Assembly: GCA_025937035.1 (NCBI GenBank)
Contig: JAICSG010000051.1
Location: forward strand, 1 to 12,392
Direction of reading: 5' to 3'
Source of the DNA: Thermoanaerobaculia bacterium
GTDB lineage: Bacteria > Acidobacteriota > Thermoanaerobaculia > Multivoradales > UBA5704
Length of the DNA: 12,392 nucleotides
The notes under the pieces: generated by a model
Database searches by the model: none
Seen by the model: only the letters and a program-made list of their open reading frames with translations
What the model was told of the DNA's origin: nothing
Translations under genes and position numbers: made by a program
Shown here: positions 6,448-12,392 of the stretch, piece after piece
Numbering within the stretch: the first letter of the stretch is position 1
Layout: each line of letters starts with the position of its first letter

Positions 6448-7560
6448 CTAGGGCTCCCGCGTGAGGGCGCGCCGGGCCGCGTTCATCAGCTCCTGGAACC
6501 CCTCGCGGTCGCGCGTCTCGACCAGGCGCTCGATCTGCCCGAGCGCCTCCCGCGTCGCGGCGTAGACCTCGTGCCGGTGCGGGTTCAGGTTCTGGATGTC
6601 GAGATAGAGGTCCGGGTCCTCCGAGAGCACGTTGAGCGCCGTCGCCGCCTGGCGGTTGAACGTGGTCGAGGCGCAGGCATGGAGCTCCTCGGGCTCGACC
6701 CCCGCGTGGGCGATGGTGGCGCCGAACAGGATGTTCGAGAGGTGGGCCAGCCCCAGGAGCCACCCCATCAGGCGGTCGTGATGGGGGAAGGGGACCGCCA
6801 CCAGCTTCGTGTAAGGGTGGGTGAGCAGAGGCGCCAGCTCCCGCTTCTCGGCCGCCGGGTCCCCCTGGGCGGCCAGCACGAAGGTCAGCGGCTCGTAGAG
6901 CGACTTGCCGGGCCCGAACATCGGGTGCAGGGCGAGCGTCCGCACCCCCTGCTCCCGGGCCTTCGATAGCACGCTGGAGAGCGGGTTCTTGATCGAGGCG
7001 ATCTCCACCACCAGCCCGCGGGGGCGCCGGGCCGCCACCTCCTCGAGCACCTGGGCCGTGCGGCCGAGCGGCACCGAGACCAGCACCGCGGCATAGGGGT
7101 CGAGGTCCTCCACGTCCTGGAAGCTCGCGAAGCGACCCTCCGCTTGAGGCAGGTTTCCCAGCGCCGGATCGGCGAGGTCGACCGCGTGCCCGGCGAGCTC
7201 CAGGAAGCCTCGGAACCAGCCCCCCATGCCGCCCGCGCCGCCCACGATCAGCACCCGCTCGCCGCGCTGCTCGCGCAGCGAGATCCCCACCCGGTACTGC
7301 CGCTCGACCGAGCCGCGGATGATCGCCTGGAACACCTCGGCCATCACCTCCTCCGAGACCCCACAGGCCTCGGCGTGCTGGCGGGCGCGGCCGAGCACCC
7401 GGTCCTCGACGTCCTGCACCACCACGGGGAGGCTCGCGGCGGCCTTGACGCGCCCCACCTCGGCGGCGAGATCCATGCGGCGGCGCAACAGCTCGAGCAG
7501 GGCGCGGTCCACCTCGGCGATGGAATCCCGCAGGGGGGAGAGCGGATCGGATGAGCTCAT
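6448..7560 (-). CDS. tyrA: bifunctional chorismate mutase/prephenate dehydrogenase (T-protein), 370 aa
   Basis: Converts chorismate to prephenate and then, with NAD+, to 4-hydroxyphenylpyruvate for tyrosine synthesis. The N-terminal ~90 residues are an AroQ-type chorismate mutase, with R11, R28 and K39 at the same positions as the catalytic residues of the E. coli mutase domain. A Rossmann motif GGAGGMG lies at 107-113. IASIKNPLS and HPMFGP (H212-P217, with the hydride-transfer His) mark the dehydrogenase. The length is close to the ~373 aa of E. coli TyrA, and no C-terminal ACT domain is present. The ATG at 7560 has a very good ribosome binding site, GGAGGAA, ending 5 nt upstream. A small 5-bp stem (6440-6455) overlaps the stop but lacks a strong U run. 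The gene is divergent from the peptide transporter. Confidence 0.95.
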   Translation of the reverse strand: MSSSDPLSPLRDSIAEVDRALLELLRRRMDLAAEVGRVKAAASLPVVVQDVEDRVLGRARQHAEACGVSEEVMAEVFQAIIRGSVERQYRVGISLREQRGERVLIVGGAGGMGGWFRGFLELAGHAVDLADPALGNLPQAEGRFASFQDVEDLDPYAAVLVSVPLGRTAQVLEEVAARRPRGLVVEIASIKNPLSSVLSKAREQGVRTLALHPMFGPGKSLYEPLTFVLAAQGDPAAEKRELAPLLTHPYTKLVAVPFPHHDRLMGWLLGLAHLSNILFGATIAHAGVEPEELHACASTTFNRQAATALNVLSEDPDLYLDIQNLNPHRHEVYAATREALGQIERLVETRDREGFQELMNAARRALTREP

Positions 7561-7587
7561 GGCGTTTCCTCCAGAATCAGGCCCGTG

Positions 7588-7593
7588 ATTGTA
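7588..7593 (-). promoter_or_regulatory. possible -10 box for tyrA
   Basis: TACAAT read leftwards matches TATAAT in five of six positions. Transcription would start near 7581, giving a leader of about 20 nt that still holds the GGAGGAA ribosome binding site. No convincing -35 box lies 16-18 bp upstream, where the DNA is C-rich. It competes with the sigma-54-like site at 7716-7731 as the tyrA promoter. Confidence 0.35.
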
Positions 7594-7617
7594 CGCCGTC
7601 GGATCTGGAGGAGGGGA

Positions 7618-7647
7618 GGGAAGCCGGGCGGGGGCGCCCGGCTTCCC
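7618..7647. repeat. perfect 13-bp hairpin upstream of tyrA
   Basis: GGGAAGCCGGGCG (7618-7630) is the exact reverse complement of CGCCCGGCTTCCC (7635-7647), with a GGGG loop. Neither strand has a T run after it, so a classical terminator is unlikely. If tyrA is transcribed from the site at 7716-7731, the hairpin lies in its leader. If it is transcribed from the TACAAT box, the hairpin lies just upstream, where it could insulate the promoter. Confidence 0.6.
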
Positions 7648-7715
7648 CCAAGGTGCCGCGCGGCGGTGCGCTGCCGCGGGTTGATGGGTGAATCGCGTGT
7701 CCGGCTCCTTTATCG

Positions 7716-7731
7716 AGCAAAGTAGATGCCA
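7716..7731 (-). promoter_or_regulatory. weak sigma-54-like site facing tyrA
   Basis: Read leftwards, TGGCAT-CTACT-TTGCT matches TGGCAC-N5-TTGCW with one change and correct 12-bp core spacing. A start near 7706 would give a leader of about 146 nt containing the 13-bp hairpin. It is less convincing than the other sites, because tyrA is not a typical sigma-54 target and a closer -10 box exists. Confidence 0.25.
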
Positions 7732-7837
7732 TAGAGCTTACTCAGCAGAATCAAGGGTTTACGATCTCTGTGTCCTCTGGGGTGAACGGTGGAGAGTACG
7801 GTGCCGTCCTCTGGGAAAGACGGCGGCTCCGTCTGCC

Positions 7838-7953
7838 CCGCCCTGGAAGGGCGGATATTCCCCAGCCTGGGGTTTCAACCCCAGGTAGGATGCCGGCCGC
7901 TCCGCCTGGGGTTGAAACCCCAGGCTCATCAAATATCCGCCCTTCCAGGGCGG
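7838..7953. repeat. nested 116-bp inverted repeat built of four small palindromes (REP/BIME-like)
   Basis: The outer arms 7838-7859 and 7932-7953 are perfect 22-nt reverse complements. The inner arms 7864-7885 and 7905-7926 are another perfect 22-nt pair. Only 4-5 unmatched bases separate the arms on each side, and a 19-nt centre remains. Each arm is itself a small hairpin: CCGCCC-TGGAA-GGGCGG in the outer arms and CCTGGGG-TTTCAA-CCCCAGG in the inner arms. The plan is four hairpins placed head to head, as in bacterial interspersed mosaic elements made of REP sequences. No REP-associated transposase gene is present in the window. It could instead serve as binding sites for a regulator between the divergent promoters. 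Confidence 0.8.
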
Positions 7954-8013
7954 TTCTCTGGAGGCTGTCTCTGGAGATACTCATCGCGGAAGAGGGCCGG
8001 GGTGATGAGGGTC

Positions 8014-8029
8014 TGGCACTGTGATTGCT
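8014..8029 (+). promoter_or_regulatory. candidate sigma-54 (-24/-12) promoter for the peptide transporter
   Basis: TGGCACT-GTGA-TTGCT fits TGGCAC-N5-TTGC at all ten consensus positions, plus the following W (T). GG and GC are 12 bp apart. The predicted start near 8039 gives a leader of about 56 nt to the ATG at 8095. The palindromic block 7838-7953 lies 60-175 bp upstream, a distance at which sigma-54 activators commonly bind. Confidence 0.6.
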
Positions 8030-8094
8030 GAGGCCGCTGCGGTAAGCTCTCGGCCCGACGAAGCGGACAAGTCAACTTCTTTCAGGTGGTGACC

Positions 8095-9651
8095 ATGCCC
8101 GAGACCCCCGATCTGGAAATCGCCGATCCGGCGACCGGCACGCACGCCGGCAACGCCGCGACCGTCCCCGCCCTCGACACCCGCTTCTTCGGCCATCCGC
8201 GCGGGCTGTCGACCCTGTTCTTCACCGAGATGTGGGAGCGGTTCAGCTTCTACGGCATGCGCGCCATCCTGCTCCTCTTCATGACGGCGGCGGTGACCGA
8301 AGGGGGCCTCGGGTGGAGCGCGGCCAAGGCGGGTCCGATCTATGGCCTGTACGCGTCGATGGTCTACCTCACCGCCCTGCCGGGGGGGTGGATCGCCGAC
8401 CGGCTGATCGGCCAGCGGCGGAGCGTGCTGATCGGCGGCATCCTCATCGCCCTCGGCCACGTGAGCCTCACCTTCCACCTCCTGCCCGCCTTCTTCCTGG
8501 GCCTGTTCCTGATCGTCGCCGGCACCGGGCTGCTCAAGCCGAACATCAGCACCATGGTCGGCGGCCTGTACGGCCCCGAGGACGCGCGGCGCGACGCCGG
8601 CTTCTCGGTCTTCTACATGGGCATCAACCTCGGCGCCTTCGTCGCGCCGCTGGTCTGTGGCTTCCTGGGGCAGAGCGTCCAGTTCCGCGGCTTCCTCCAG
8701 AGCCACGGCTTCAACCCGCTGAACAGTTGGCACTGGGGGTTCGGCGCGGCCGCCGTCGGCATGACGCTCGGCCTGATCCAGTACGTGCTCGGCGGCCGCC
8801 ACCTCGCGCGGACGGGCCTGGCGCCGGCCACCCCTCCGGAGACCCGCGCCCGCGACCTCCGCAATTTCGGGATCGGCGCCGCCGTTATCGCCGTGCTCGC
8901 CATCGTCCTCTGGCTGCTGCCGGTCCCCGTCACGACCGTGATGAGATACCTCCTGCCGCTCCTCCCCGTGGCCTACTTCGCCTACCTGTTCAGCCAGCCG
9001 TGGACCCCCGAGGAGCGCAAGCACCTCTGGGCGATCGTGGCGTTCTTCCTCTTCGCCGCCCTCTTCTGGTCCGCGTTCGAGCAGGCGGGCTCCACCCTCA
9101 ACCTGTTCGCCCAGCGCTTCACTCGCACCTCGATCTTCGGCTTCCAGTTCCCGCCGAGCTGGCTACAGGCGGTGAACTCGGCGTTCGTCTGGATGTTCGC
9201 TCCGGTCTTCGCCTGGCTCTGGATTGCCCTCGGCCGGCGCCGGCTCGAGCCGTCGAGCCCGGCCAAGTTCTCCTACGGCTTGTTCTTCGCCGGCGCCGGC
9301 TTCCTGGTGGTGGCGTTCGCCGCCCTGGCCGCCGGCCCCCAGGGGCGGGTCTCCCCGCTGTGGCTGGTCACCGTCTACCTCCTGCACACCTTCGGCGAGC
9401 TCTGCCTCAGCCCGGTCGGCCTCTCGACTATGACCAAGCTGGCGCCGGGCCGCGTGGTCAGCCAGATGATGGGGATCTGGTTCCTCGCCGATTCTCTCGG
9501 CAACTTCATCGGCGGCCAGGTGGCCAGCGTCTTCGAGAAGTTCCCCCTCCCCTGGATCTTCGGCTCCGTCGCCGGCGTCTGTATGGTCTTCACGCTGGTC
9601 GCCGTGGCGCTGATCCGGCCGGTGAAGCGGCTGATGGGGGAGGTGCACTGA
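8095..9651 (+). CDS. POT/PTR family proton-coupled oligopeptide transporter, 518 aa
   Basis: Inner-membrane proton symporter taking up di- and tripeptides (major facilitator superfamily). The family signature ExxER with FYG is at residues 45-54 (EMWERFSFYG) in the first helix. The second PTR2 signature appears as FSVFYMGINLGAF, and FGELCLSPVGLS in a late helix is typical of bacterial members. Many hydrophobic segments, over 12, are visible, and the length is normal. GTG codons at 8086 and 8089 are in frame, but AGGTGG (8084-8089) sits correctly as the ribosome binding site for the ATG at 8095, so that start is chosen. The hydrophilic first ~30 residues are cytoplasmic. The gene converges on kup with only 4 bp between the stops, so no separate terminator fits. 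The exact substrate is not readable. Confidence 0.93.
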   Translation: MPETPDLEIADPATGTHAGNAATVPALDTRFFGHPRGLSTLFFTEMWERFSFYGMRAILLLFMTAAVTEGGLGWSAAKAGPIYGLYASMVYLTALPGGWIADRLIGQRRSVLIGGILIALGHVSLTFHLLPAFFLGLFLIVAGTGLLKPNISTMVGGLYGPEDARRDAGFSVFYMGINLGAFVAPLVCGFLGQSVQFRGFLQSHGFNPLNSWHWGFGAAAVGMTLGLIQYVLGGRHLARTGLAPATPPETRARDLRNFGIGAAVIAVLAIVLWLLPVPVTTVMRYLLPLLPVAYFAYLFSQPWTPEERKHLWAIVAFFLFAALFWSAFEQAGSTLNLFAQRFTRTSIFGFQFPPSWLQAVNSAFVWMFAPVFAWLWIALGRRRLEPSSPAKFSYGLFFAGAGFLVVAFAALAAGPQGRVSPLWLVTVYLLHTFGELCLSPVGLSTMTKLAPGRVVSQMMGIWFLADSLGNFIGGQVASVFEKFPLPWIFGSVAGVCMVFTLVAVALIRPVKRLMGEVH

Positions 9652-9655
9652 GGGG

Positions 9656-11557
9656 CTACAGCCGCACCTGCATCCCCAGCTCCACCACCCGGTTGACCGG
9701 AATCCGGAAGAAGTCGGTGGGGCGCTGGGCGTTGCGGACCATCACCGCGAACAGCTTCTCGCGCCAGATCGCCATCCCCGGCCGCTTGCTGGGGATGAGC
9801 GTCTCGCGGCTCAGGAAGAAGGTGGTCGACATCGGCTCGAGCGGCATCCCCTTCTCCTTCAGCAGGCGGAGGACGTCCGGCACCTCGGGGTTCTGCATGA
9901 AGCCGTAGTGGGCGATCACCCGGTAGAGCTCCTGGCCCAGGGGCTGGATGTCCAGGCGCTCGTTGGCGGGCACGGCCGGCACCTCCTCCGTGATCATGGT
10001 CAGGAACAGCACCTTGGAGTGCAGAACCTTGTTGTGCTTGAGGTTGTGCAGGAGCGAGGGCGGGGTGCCGTTGGGGTCGCGGGCGAGGAAGATCGCGGTG
10101 CCGGGGACGCGGATGGGGAAGTCCGGCTTGACGCTCGCCACGAACTGCTCGAGCGGCAGGCAGTCCGCCTGCAGACGGTCGGCGAGGATCTTCCGCCCCC
10201 GCTTCCAGGTGGACATCAGCGTGTACACCGCGATCCCCACCAGCAGCGGGAACCAGCCGCCGTCCTCGACCTTGATGATGTTGGCGCCGAAGAACGACAC
10301 ATCCACGATCAGGAAGAAGGCGATCACCGGCGCGATCAGCGAGCGCCGCCACCCCCAGACCTGGCGGGCCACCACGTAGGCGAGGATGGTGGTGATCACC
10401 ATCGTGGCGGTGACCGCCACGCCGTAGGCCGCCGCCAGGTTGGTCGAGGCCCGGAAGCCGAGCACCAGCCCGAAGGTGGCGATCATCAGCAGCCAGTTGA
10501 TCGAGGGGATGTAGATCTGGCCGATCTCGCGCCCCGAGGTGTGGACGATCTCGATGCGGGGGATGTAGCCGAGTTGCACCGCCTGCCGGGTGAGCGAGAA
10601 GGCCCCCGAGATCACCGCCTGCGAGGCGATGATGGTGGCGACCGTCGAGAGGACGACCATCGGATAGAGCACCCACTGGGGGGCGAGCCGGCCCGACAGC
10701 TCGAAGAAGGGGTTGGCCGAGGCGTCCGGATGGGTCACCAGCAGCGCCCCCTGGCCGAAGTAGTTGATCAGCAGGCAGGGGAGCACCAGGCCGAACCAGG
10801 CCGTCCGGATCGGCCGCTTCCCGAAGTGCCCCATGTCCGCGTAGAGCGCCTCGCCCCCCGTCACCACCAGGAAGACCGAGCCGAGCACGAGGAAGCCGTG
10901 CCCCCGGTTCTCCAGGAAGAACCGCACCGCGTGCCAGGGGTTGATGGCGCCCAGCACGGACGGCAGGCGCACGATCCAGCACACCCCGAGCACGGCCAGC
11001 ACCAGGAACCAGAGGATCATCACCGGCCCGAACAGCTTGCCGATGCCGGCCGTCCCCCGGCGCTGGATCAGGAAGAGGATGAACAGGATGACGAGGGTGA
11101 TCGGCACCACGTAGGGGTTGAAGAACGGCGTCGCCACCGAGAGCCCCTCGACCGCCGAGAGGACCGAGATGGCGGGGGTGATCATGCCGTCGCCATAGAG
11201 CAGCGAGGCGCCGAAGATGCCGAGCGCCACCAGGATGAAGTGCCCGGACCGCCGGATCTTCGGCGGCACCAGGGCCATCAGCGCCAGGATCCCCCCCTCG
11301 CCCCGGTTGTCGGCGCGCATGACGAAGACCAGGTACTTGATGGAGATCGTGACGATGAGCACCCAGAAGACCAGGGACAGCACGCCGAGGACGTTATCGT
11401 GCGAGGGCGGCACCGCGTGCTCGCCGTGGAAGCATTCCCGAAGCGAGTACAGGGGGCTCGTGCCGATGTCGCCGTAGACGACCCCGAGGGCGCCCAGGGC
11501 GAGGGCGTAGAGGCCGCTCTTCCCGTGCTCGTGTGGATGTGAAGCTGTCTCAGACAT
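9656..11557 (-). CDS. kup: Kup-type low-affinity potassium uptake protein, 633 aa
   Basis: Inner-membrane K+ importer of the KUP/HAK/KT family, coupled to protons. The hallmark GVVYGDIGTSPLY is at residues 25-37 in the first helix. Further family segments are FVMRADNRGEGGILALMAL, YGDGMITPAISVLSAVEGL and the VTGGEALYADMGHFG region. About 12 membrane segments fill the first ~430 residues. The remaining hydrophilic C-terminal part includes ERLDIQPLGQELYRV and the end LGMQVRL. The length is close to that of E. coli Kup (~620 aa). The ATG at 11557 gives a short N-terminus ahead of the first helix, but no clear ribosome binding site is visible. An inverted repeat begins 3 nt upstream and may affect translation. 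The gene lies 77 bp downstream of the YciE-like gene on the same strand. Confidence 0.95.
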   Translation of the reverse strand: MSETASHPHEHGKSGLYALALGALGVVYGDIGTSPLYSLRECFHGEHAVPPSHDNVLGVLSLVFWVLIVTISIKYLVFVMRADNRGEGGILALMALVPPKIRRSGHFILVALGIFGASLLYGDGMITPAISVLSAVEGLSVATPFFNPYVVPITLVILFILFLIQRRGTAGIGKLFGPVMILWFLVLAVLGVCWIVRLPSVLGAINPWHAVRFFLENRGHGFLVLGSVFLVVTGGEALYADMGHFGKRPIRTAWFGLVLPCLLINYFGQGALLVTHPDASANPFFELSGRLAPQWVLYPMVVLSTVATIIASQAVISGAFSLTRQAVQLGYIPRIEIVHTSGREIGQIYIPSINWLLMIATFGLVLGFRASTNLAAAYGVAVTATMVITTILAYVVARQVWGWRRSLIAPVIAFFLIVDVSFFGANIIKVEDGGWFPLLVGIAVYTLMSTWKRGRKILADRLQADCLPLEQFVASVKPDFPIRVPGTAIFLARDPNGTPPSLLHNLKHNKVLHSKVLFLTMITEEVPAVPANERLDIQPLGQELYRVIAHYGFMQNPEVPDVLRLLKEKGMPLEPMSTTFFLSRETLIPSKRPGMAIWREKLFAVMVRNAQRPTDFFRIPVNRVVELGMQVRL

Positions 11558-11560
11558 TCG

Positions 11561-11600
11561 GGCGGGAAAGCTACCACAGGTGGGGGGCAGCCTTCCCGCC
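11561..11600 (-). promoter_or_regulatory. inverted repeat covering the kup translation start region
   Basis: GGCGGGAA (11561-11568) is the reverse complement of TTCCCGCC (11593-11600). After one mismatch, three more pairs follow (GCT/AGC). In the kup mRNA this would fold a stem of about 11 bp ending 3 nt before the start codon, exactly where a ribosome binding site should lie. It could be a terminator-like or translation-control structure. There is no U run for termination. Confidence 0.4.
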
Positions 11601-11634
11601 GGGGGGGTTGCAGGAAGCGGGCCGGGAGAGGGTT

Positions 11635-12132
11635 TTACGCCCCGACCGCGGCCTCGACGTTGATCTGGCTCTCGGCGAGCTGGGTCAGCTTCTTGTCCGC
11701 GTCCCCCTCCTCGTCGAGGGTCTGTTGGAGGAGCTTCGCCTGGTTCTTCTCGCCGAGGATCTGGGCATAGGTGCGCACCGTGCCGTAGCCGGCCATCTCA
11801 TAATGCTCGATCCGCTGGGCGGCGGCGATCAGGGCGGCGTCCATCACCTCGGGCTCCATGTCCTCCTGCATCATCTCCTTGCCCTCTTCGATGAGCCCCT
11901 CCATCGCCTTGCACTTCTTGCCGCGCGCGGCCTTGCCGATCTCCTCGAAGACCTTGTCCAGGCGCTCGACCTGCCTCTGGGTCACCTCCAGGTGCTCCTG
12001 GAACGCCGCCTTGAGCTTCTCGTTGCTCGCCTTCTTGACCATCTTCGGCAGAGCCTGGAGGATCTGCTTCTCCGCGCTGTACAGGTCCTTCAACTCATCC
12101 ACGTAGAGCTCCCTGAGGGAATCCATCTCCAT
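11635..12132 (-). CDS. YciE-type ferritin-like protein (DUF892 family), 165 aa
   Basis: Small all-helical protein of the YciE/DUF892 group within the ferritin-like superfamily, often linked to stress conditions. Members are expected to hold a dinuclear metal site; the exact function is not known. LRELYVDELKDLYSAEKQIL (6-25) is the family opening. Candidate metal ligands are E13/E21, E46-H47 with E49, E109-H110 with E112 (IEHYEMAGYG) and E141/E142. The frame stays open upstream to 12258, but the ATG at 12132 is preceded by GGAG with a 6-nt spacer and begins just before the conserved first helix, so it is chosen. A second ATG at 12126 is possible. A very good sigma-54-like site lies 51 bp upstream. 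kup follows on the same strand and could be partly co-transcribed, since no clear terminator separates them. Confidence 0.88.
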   Translation of the reverse strand: MEMDSLRELYVDELKDLYSAEKQILQALPKMVKKASNEKLKAAFQEHLEVTQRQVERLDKVFEEIGKAARGKKCKAMEGLIEEGKEMMQEDMEPEVMDAALIAAAQRIEHYEMAGYGTVRTYAQILGEKNQAKLLQQTLDEEGDADKKLTQLAESQINVEAAVGA

Positions 12133-12182
12133 GTTGTGCTCCTTTTTTCTACACAGGCGACATTGCCCTCGGCGTTGGGCAC

Positions 12183-12198
12183 AGCAAGAGGGGTGCCA
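12183..12198 (-). promoter_or_regulatory. candidate sigma-54 (-24/-12) promoter for the YciE-like gene
   Basis: Read leftwards, TGGCAC-CCCTC-TTGCT matches TGGCAC-N5-TTGCW at every consensus position, with GG and GC exactly 12 bp apart. The predicted start near 12173 leaves a 41-nt leader carrying the GGAG ribosome binding site. The first five bases of the -24 box (TGGCA, 12194-12198) are also the outer end of the left arm of the large inverted repeat. Confidence 0.6.
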
Positions 12199-12256
12199 GA
12201 GGCCCCAGGTGGGAACTGACCGGTCCGCCCGGGCATCAATGCCCGGGCTACGAATC

Positions 12257-12282
12257 AAACAAAAAGCCGGCTGAAGCCGGCT
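12257..12282 (-). terminator. leftward terminator-like hairpin in the left repeat arm
   Basis: Read leftwards, AGCCGGC-TTCA-GCCGGCT forms a 7-bp stem with a 4-nt loop, followed by TTTTGTTTG. It would stop transcription arriving from the right before it reaches the YciE-like promoter. It is part of the inverted repeat and may be a property of the element. Confidence 0.6.
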
Positions 12283-12303
12283 CCTGAGTCAGCGAACCCA
12301 AAG

Positions 12304-12329
12304 AGCCGGCGTCAGCCGGCTTTTTGTTT
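12304..12329 (+). terminator. rightward terminator-like hairpin in the right repeat arm
   Basis: AGCCGGC (12304-12310) and GCCGGCT (12315-12321) form a 7-bp stem with a GTCA loop, followed by TTTTGTTTG. It is the mirror copy of the leftward hairpin, so the two face away from each other. No rightward gene precedes it in the window, so it is probably part of the repeat. Confidence 0.55.
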
Positions 12330-12392
12330 GATTCGTAGCCCGGGCATTGATTCCCGGGCGGACCGGTCAGTTCCCACCTGGGGCCTCTGGCA

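Larger units (their letters stand above)
7561..8094. other. 534-bp divergent intergenic region between tyrA and the peptide transporter
   Basis: No gene is supported here. Open frames across it mostly translate the palindromes. From left to right it holds a TACAAT box facing tyrA, a perfect 13-bp hairpin (7618-7647), a leftward sigma-54-like site (7716-7731), a 116-bp nested inverted repeat (7838-7953) and a rightward sigma-54-like site (8014-8029). The stretch 7732-7837 has lower GC and includes small imperfect stems (for example GACGG-CGGCT-CCGTC at 7819-7833), but no feature I can name. Confidence 0.6.
12194..12392. repeat. large inverted repeat with 90-nt arms, reaching the window edge
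   Basis: The left arm 12194-12283 and right arm 12303-12392 are reverse complements with only two mismatches (around 12231 and 12275 on the left), separated by 19 nt. The match runs to the last base of the window, so the true arm may be longer. Each arm contains sub-palindromes: in the left arm GCCCGGGCAT-CA-ATGCCCGGGC (12227-12248), and in both arms a GCCGGC hairpin next to an A or T run. The layout resembles a REP/BIME or MITE-like element. No transposase is present and no target-site duplication can be judged, because the right end is cut. Confidence 0.88.

Noticed and set aside
7688..8031. Several 66-84 residue open frames in the tyrA-transporter spacer
   Set aside because: They translate the palindromic repeat and lack ribosome binding sites or recognisable protein features.
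8232..11542. Long open frames in other phases over the peptide transporter and kup (including 8232-9908 and 9908-11542 on +)
   Set aside because: They are shadows of GC-rich coding DNA. Only the called frames show membrane segments and family signatures.
7838..12392. CRISPR array from the repeated palindromes
   Set aside because: The repeats are inverted pairs, not regularly spaced direct repeats with unique spacers, and no cas genes are present.

Overview
The window is GC-rich, densely coding bacterial DNA with nine protein genes and unusually informative intergenic regions. The organism is probably a free-living Gram-negative bacterium. An Acidobacteriota-like or related lineage is my best guess, based on GC content, a PA-domain/thrombospondin-type-3 secreted metalloprotease, a cyclic-di-GMP-I riboswitch and palindromic intergenic repeats. 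No phylogenetic marker is present, so this is inference. I see no phage genes, transposase or CRISPR array.

Layout, left to right. (1) The 3' part of a threonine ammonia-lyase with a C-terminal ACT domain (+), cut by the window edge, converges on a flavin-containing monooxygenase (-). (2) Divergent from the monooxygenase is a regulated two-gene unit (+): a good sigma-70-type promoter, a cyclic-di-GMP-I (GEMM-I) riboswitch, a 137-residue secreted protein of unknown function, and a 563-residue secreted HExxH metalloprotease with a PA domain inside its catalytic region. A strong intrinsic terminator follows. (3) Next come a Cys/Met-metabolism PLP enzyme (+) and a Lys/Ala-rich histone-H1-like protein (+). 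(4) A bifunctional chorismate mutase/prephenate dehydrogenase (tyrA, -) is divergent from a POT-family peptide transporter (+). The 534 bp between them hold a 13-bp hairpin, a nested 116-bp inverted repeat and promoter-like sites. (5) Kup potassium transporter and a YciE-type ferritin-like protein (both -) follow, then a large inverted repeat with 90-nt arms that reaches the right edge.

Two regulatory themes stand out. First, cyclic-di-GMP probably controls the secreted protein/protease pair. Second, four intergenic sites match the sigma-54 -24/-12 pattern TGGCAC-N5-TTGC, two of them at all ten positions. They lie upstream of the H1-like gene, tyrA, the peptide transporter and the YciE-like gene. 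The two large inverted repeats lie upstream of two of these sites, and one shares bases with its -24 box. All functional assignments come from reading motifs by eye, without database searches.
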